A DNA stretch of 64,000 nt from Adiantum capillus-veneris (lineage: Eukaryota > Streptophyta > Polypodiopsida > Polypodiales > Pteridaceae), in assembly GCA_014529385.2 (NCBI GenBank), contig CM043950.1, positions 154,794,045 through 154,858,044 of the forward strand, read 5' to 3'. Every line of letters begins with the position of its first letter. The first letter of the stretch is position 1. The translations under genes were made by a program, and so were the position numbers. Below, one piece after another: positions 59,962 to 64,000 of the stretch. The notes under the pieces were generated by a model. It saw only the letters and a program-made list of their open reading frames with translations, did no database searches and had not been told where the DNA came from.

Positions 59962-60164
59962 TTAAATTCCCCAAGCTCCTTCTCCTCCCTCTTTCTCTTT
60001 CTCTCTCTCTCTTTCTTTCTCTTCTTTTTTATATTTGAAAATTATATACAATACTCTTTAATTTTTATTGAGAGGAGGGAAACACCAAAATTTGAAAAGG
60101 GGGGGGGCGGGGGGGGGGGAGTTAATTCAAAATTTGAAAGTTTAGGCGCTAAATTTGGGCAGCG

Positions 60165-60245
60165 GATATAAAGACGATAATGAGCGCGGTAATAACAGTG
60201 ATAATAATAGCAGTAATAACAGCGGATAAAGTTGCAGTAATACTT
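60165..60245. repeat. CACTA subterminal repeats, right
   Basis: GCGGATATAAAG, GCGCGGTAATAACAG, GCAGTAATAACAGCGG and GCAGTAATAC follow each other; these are the GCGGTAATA core in mainly inverted orientation relative to 52082-52135. Confidence 0.6.
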
Positions 60246-60364
60246 TAAACACACAAAAAAAACCCCGTCCTCCTCTCTTTTGTTTCTCTCATTGAATTTA
60301 CACTTTCTCTCTACAAAACATGGTAAAACAGTGCGGTAAACATTTGGAGATTTTCATAGTGTAC

Positions 60365-63246
60365 GTAGTGACTGCATAGAACTGCGCACAATCTTTGTTA
60401 GCACTAAAATTGTGGACATAACGATGAAGGAAAAATAGCATGGCTTACCTGTCACTGCACAACACATCAGGAAAAGCTTTTGCCAAGCTCTTGACACTAG
60501 CATGCACTGCAAGGTGACGTGGCTCTGCATGCATATCTGTATACTCAACATAAGATCAAACATATCTTGCATGCAATGCTAAAGAGAACAACACAACATA
60601 AACCATTTTCACTTACCTAGAGGGTTTTCTCCAACCACTCTGGCCATGTTCGATAGGTCCTCTACAGCCCTGCCTTGTGATGGTGAAGATGGAGGTGACT
60701 CCTGGGTGCCCTCTCCTGGTCTTGGAGTGAAGGAAAGTGTTGGTACACTGTGGCTCATAGCACCAAGGCTCTGAGCACTATCGCTAACCTCTACAGAATA
60801 CTCCTCAACCACATGCTCGCTCTCACTATCACTAGAGGCAACAACTCTCTTCCTTCTCTTTCCACGTTGCCGATCAGCCAAGGGTGCTTGCGGGGCCAAT
60901 GTGGAGCCAATCTTTGTGTCTTTCTTTGAGGCCGGTTTCTTTGAGTCAGATTTCTTTGAGTTTGGTTTCTTTGAGGTCGGCTTCTTTGTTGTGTTCGGAG
61001 AGAGTGCATCCTTTATCACGACAGCTTTCTTCCATGAAGCAGTATGCTCCTCTATTAATTAAAAAATGAAAGCTATTGTGCCCATGTCGTATTGCATGGC
61101 AAAGGCAAAATCTACATAGTACAATACCTATGTAAAGAGCTTCCTCAACGGGTGGGTACTCCTTGTCCGGGTAATCCAGCCACCAAGGACACTTGAGCCA
61201 CGCTCCCTTTAGCCACAAGTCATCTATCCACACGTTCGGATATAAGCCCATCTCCTCTCTCTCCGACCTACACCATGCATCACTGGGGTCGGGAATGGGG
61301 AAGAGTAGAGCATCTCTCCACCATCTACAAGACAGCAAATAATGTTTTGTGCCACTATGACAAGATTGGTGTAACCTGCAACATATGTAATGTGTCAAGC
61401 AAAGATGTCCAACATGTACAACATGCATCGTGCCGTGCACGCAAAGTGAGGTTGCTCTTCGGGATCTTGTGTGGACTTGATCCCGTGCACTCCACTTCTT
61501 GAAGGCTTTGTCAACGTGGTTCCGTCTCTATTTTTGCAATGTGTGTGCGAGTGTGCAACTATGCCTCTCTTCAGCCTTCTCGTGTTGGATGGCAACATAT
61601 TCTCGCCATCCATTTTCTTGGCCATCTCAAGCACTCTCGTGCAACAAATAATAGGACACAAGTTAAATCACCAAAAAATTGATTCAAAGACATAATTACT
61701 TGATCCACCTTTCTAATTTCCACCAATACATGTGATACAAAGCCACTGGATCCATGCCTTCTCGTCAACCCTATGCCATTCTCTTTCAAGATTGCATCAC
61801 CACCTTGGAGCAAGTCAATTAAGAGGCACTTCCTAGCATAGGAAAAGGGAGTCTTCTTTTTCATTGCGACATAATCAAAAGAGAAAGATATAAAACGACT
61901 TTAAAAATATTTACTTACTCTTTTGGGCTAATGCGTGCACGTGCAACCTCTGCCACTCTAGAGGGTGTCATTTTGGTGGTCTTCTCGTCCTAGCCTGTAA
62001 ATGATATACATTTTTGAAAAAAGTTGTTGCCATTTTTTGGATTTTCAATTGTTGCTATTTCAAGCCCTTTGCACGTGAAATACTCCTCTGTTTGAGATAG
62101 CGAAAAAACAATACTTTGTTCGTATGCGTCACGTACAAGTCGTAGTGGAAGCTCCCTTTTGATGGCAACCCTTCAGTTTTACTATTGTACATAGCATCAA
62201 ACTCTTCCTATGATTTGCCAAGGACACAATCAAAATGTATATAAGAAGAATTCATAATCAAAACACATTCTCATTTAGCATTGCTTTCAAGCATACCTTC
62301 CAAATGAGTCAAGCAAGGACAGCCATTGGCAATTTTAGACACTTTGATTTGTTTGGACCCCTAAAGTTCAAAGCCCTCTCTACTGCGAGACGCGCTCTTT
62401 CCGAAAGATTTTGCAGGAGTGAAGTTGGGTCCGCCAACCCTAGCTTTCTCATCATGAATATATCATGCGTACTGGTGTGAGGGACTGAAACCCTTGTAGC
62501 CGTGCTTAACACTCGGATGTAATACACATTGTCATAAACAATAAGATGCATTTACATTCGCAAAAAACAGTTGAATTTACCTCTTTATCATTCTCAAAAC
62601 CAATAGAAACTCCGTTGTCTCATGGGGTTGAAAATCATCAAGCACGCACTCCACCCTTGGTGCTTTCTCCATTAGGATGTCGTTCTCGTTCATCCACCGC
62701 ATCCATGCCTCCAATCTGTGATTTCCGTCCCAAACCACAAAGTACTTCTCGACCATGTGACTAAAGTTCCGGGATTAGACAAAGCTCCTCGTCCAAGTGA
62801 TATGACATTGCAAGATCTCTCGAAGTGTGACCACAACGAGAAAATTGCTTATGATCATCTCTTGGAATCCGCTTACTTACAATAAATCTTGCCATGGTTG
62901 ATTGGTAGCTTTTATTTGCAATGGAGATCGACCACATGGTCATCATGCATGCGGATGTGGCGGAGTTCAAAAGAAGCATACATAGAGGTAAGCGCGGAAG
63001 TTTGTCATCATAGGGAGCTCTATGACAATCCACTCAACCCAAATAAATATGCTTTTTGAACACATTTCCAAACACTTCATTTCCTATATCTTCTGTTGTG
63101 GTAGTAGTTTCCACATGATGGCTTAATTCTCCACTTGATTGTGTTGTTCCACCCACACCGGTTACGACGGACACAATCCAATGTAGAGAGCTTAAGGCTT
63201 GAAATTGTTCGCTCTCTTGAGTGCATCGCGGAGGGACTTCATCCAC
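60365..63246 (-). pseudogene. ParB-like/DNA-methyltransferase gene, 5' part (ParB-like motif and linker)
   Basis: On the minus strand: start region MDEVPPRCTQE (63246); ELRHIRMHDDHVVDLHCK (about 62970-62915); then VEKYFVVWDGNHRLEAWMRW (62755-62696) with D-G-N-H-R-x-x-A, the signature of ParB/sulfiredoxin-fold domains; a donor GTAAAT at 62580. Further exon-like pieces: GSFHYDLYVTHTNKVLFFRY (about 62160-62100), FSYARKCLLIDLLQGGDAIL (about 61840-61780), then PDKEYPPVEEALYIG (about 61175-61131), a Lys-rich linker with repeated SKKP (61010-60920), an acid/Ser region to the donor at 60617, then HAEPRHLAVHASVKSLAKAF (60530-60470) and NKDCAQFYAVTT ending at the CACTA insertion. One-base shifts (for example near 62763) indicate decay. 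Function unknown. Confidence 0.55.
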
Positions 63247-63540
63247 GGCACCATTGTTTTTTGATCAATTTCTTGTTCTCATAGTTTAGATAAAGAATTA
63301 GAGAAAATAAATAAAGGTATGGCTTATAAGAAATTGAAGTTAAGAGCTTGGGAGAAAGAAAGTGGGATCAAGGGAAAGCTTGACAGAAAAATTAGTGTAA
63401 GATAGGGAAGTAGAGATGAGGAGAAATAGAGAACTTGAAATAAGAAGATATGAAGAACTAAAAGTTGAGAATGATATGCAAAAGAGCTCTTAGAAGCTCT
63501 TTATAAAGGTTTCAAATTAAAAAATTATACATTTTTAAAT
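63247..63540. other. unassigned upstream region of the ParB-like gene
   Basis: AT-rich, purine-rich on the plus strand, no ORF. On the minus strand it could be the promoter and 5' UTR of the gene starting at 63246; a TATA-like TTTATAAAG (complement of about 63500-63508) is visible but its use is unproven. Confidence 0.35.
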
Positions 63541-63555
63541 TTTTTAAATATTCGG

Positions 63556-63830
63556 GATGTGTGTGTGTGTGTGGTAGGTACGTGTGTGTGTGTGTGTGCA
63601 TGTGTGTGTGTGAGGTAGATGCACGGTGTGTGTGTGTGTGTGTGTATAGTGGATGCGCGTCCACACACACACCGCATGGACATGTGTGTGTATGACACAA
63701 CACACACACACACCCATGGGGTGGGTGTGATACAACACACACATACGTCCGTGGGGTAAGTGTGACACAACACACACACACACACACACACACCGCGCTG
63801 GTGTGTGTGTGGGGCAGGCGAGGACCACAC
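63556..63830. repeat. TG/CA microsatellite and minisatellite
   Basis: (TG)n runs are broken by repeated ACGTG/ATGCACGGTG phrases, then (CA)n runs alternate with a 45-60 bp unit containing CATGGGGTGGGTGTGATACAA / CCGTGGGGTAAGTGTGACACAA. The Thr/His- and Cys/Val-rich ORFs here are artefacts. From 63830 to 64000 GC-rich sequence with several GTGGC/GCCAC phrases follows; no gene recognised. Confidence 0.85.
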
Positions 63831-64000
63831 ACTGCCACGCGGTGGCGTGTGTCCCCGTGTGGCCCCATGGCGCTTGGCGCATTGGGACATGATCCCCATG
63901 CGCCAAGGGTCGTTGGGTGGCGCGTAGCCCTAGGACCACGCATCGCCCATTGGCAATCAACGTGGCCACTAAGCGGCCACGCAAGCCGCCTCGTGGCCAC

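Larger units (their letters stand above)
47065..60361. mobile_element. CACTA (En/Spm) DNA transposon, 13.3 kb
   Basis: The element starts CACTATAAG and ends ...TTCATAGTG (inverted CACTAT termini) and is flanked by the 3-bp duplication TAC (47062-47064 and 60362-60364). It carries a plus-strand TNP2-type transposase gene, a minus-strand gene resembling the Ptta/En/Spm family, and subterminal repeats with a GCGGTAATA core near both ends. The inserted position interrupts the minus-strand ParB-like/methyltransferase gene. The inverted repeats are short and imperfect beyond six bases; the TSD plus the gene continuity on either side are the main support. Confidence 0.78.

Noticed and set aside
63512-64000. 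ORFs of up to 162 residues at the window end
   Set aside because: They translate TG/CA microsatellite and its derived minisatellite.

Overview
This window looks like repeat-dense nuclear DNA of a land plant, most probably a fern or another early-diverging vascular plant (inference). The reasons are nested plant-type Ty3 and Ty1/copia LTR retrotransposons, two unrelated LINE families, a large CACTA transposon of the En/Spm type, many long GA/CT, CA and poly-G tracts, and about 8 kb of decayed PLS-type pentatricopeptide (PPR) repeats of the kind greatly expanded in ferns and lycophytes. No ordinary intact single-copy host gene was recognised.

Layout. 0.7-3.1 and 8.7-8.8 kb: minus-strand Ty3 element with dual RNase H and integrase, split by a young 5.6-kb non-autonomous LTR retrotransposon (3084-8720, TSD CCTTC). 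That inserted element carries an intact protease-only ORF and an unknown acidic ORF but no reverse transcriptase. 8.8-21.4 kb: a mosaic of LINE fragments (family A, L1-like; family B, another clade), copia pieces, a 425-bp Mutator-like MITE containing a tRNA-like segment, and GA tracts that follow LINE-B 3' ends. 21.4-24.8 kb: LINE-A copy. 24.8-30.0 kb: copia element with TSD TGTAG. 31.4-35.3 kb: nearly complete but decayed LINE-B copy ending in (CT)n. 35.4-43.5 kb: PPR pseudogene array with tandem duplications. 45.7-63.2 kb: a minus-strand multi-exon gene with a ParB-like motif in its N-terminal part and a permuted DNA-methyltransferase-like domain in its C-terminal part, cut in two by a 13.3-kb CACTA element (47065-60361, TSD TAC), which itself carries a roughly 3-kb Harbinger-like insertion. 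63.5-64.0 kb: TG/CA satellite.

How the parts fit. Most of the sequence is explained by successive nested insertions, several of which can be dated relative to one another by target-site duplications. The most unusual items are the interrupted ParB-like/methyltransferase gene, the LINE-B family with a C-terminal PCNA-interacting (PIP-box) motif and a (CT)n tail, and the protease-only LTR element. All family assignments come from reading motifs by eye; no database search was possible.
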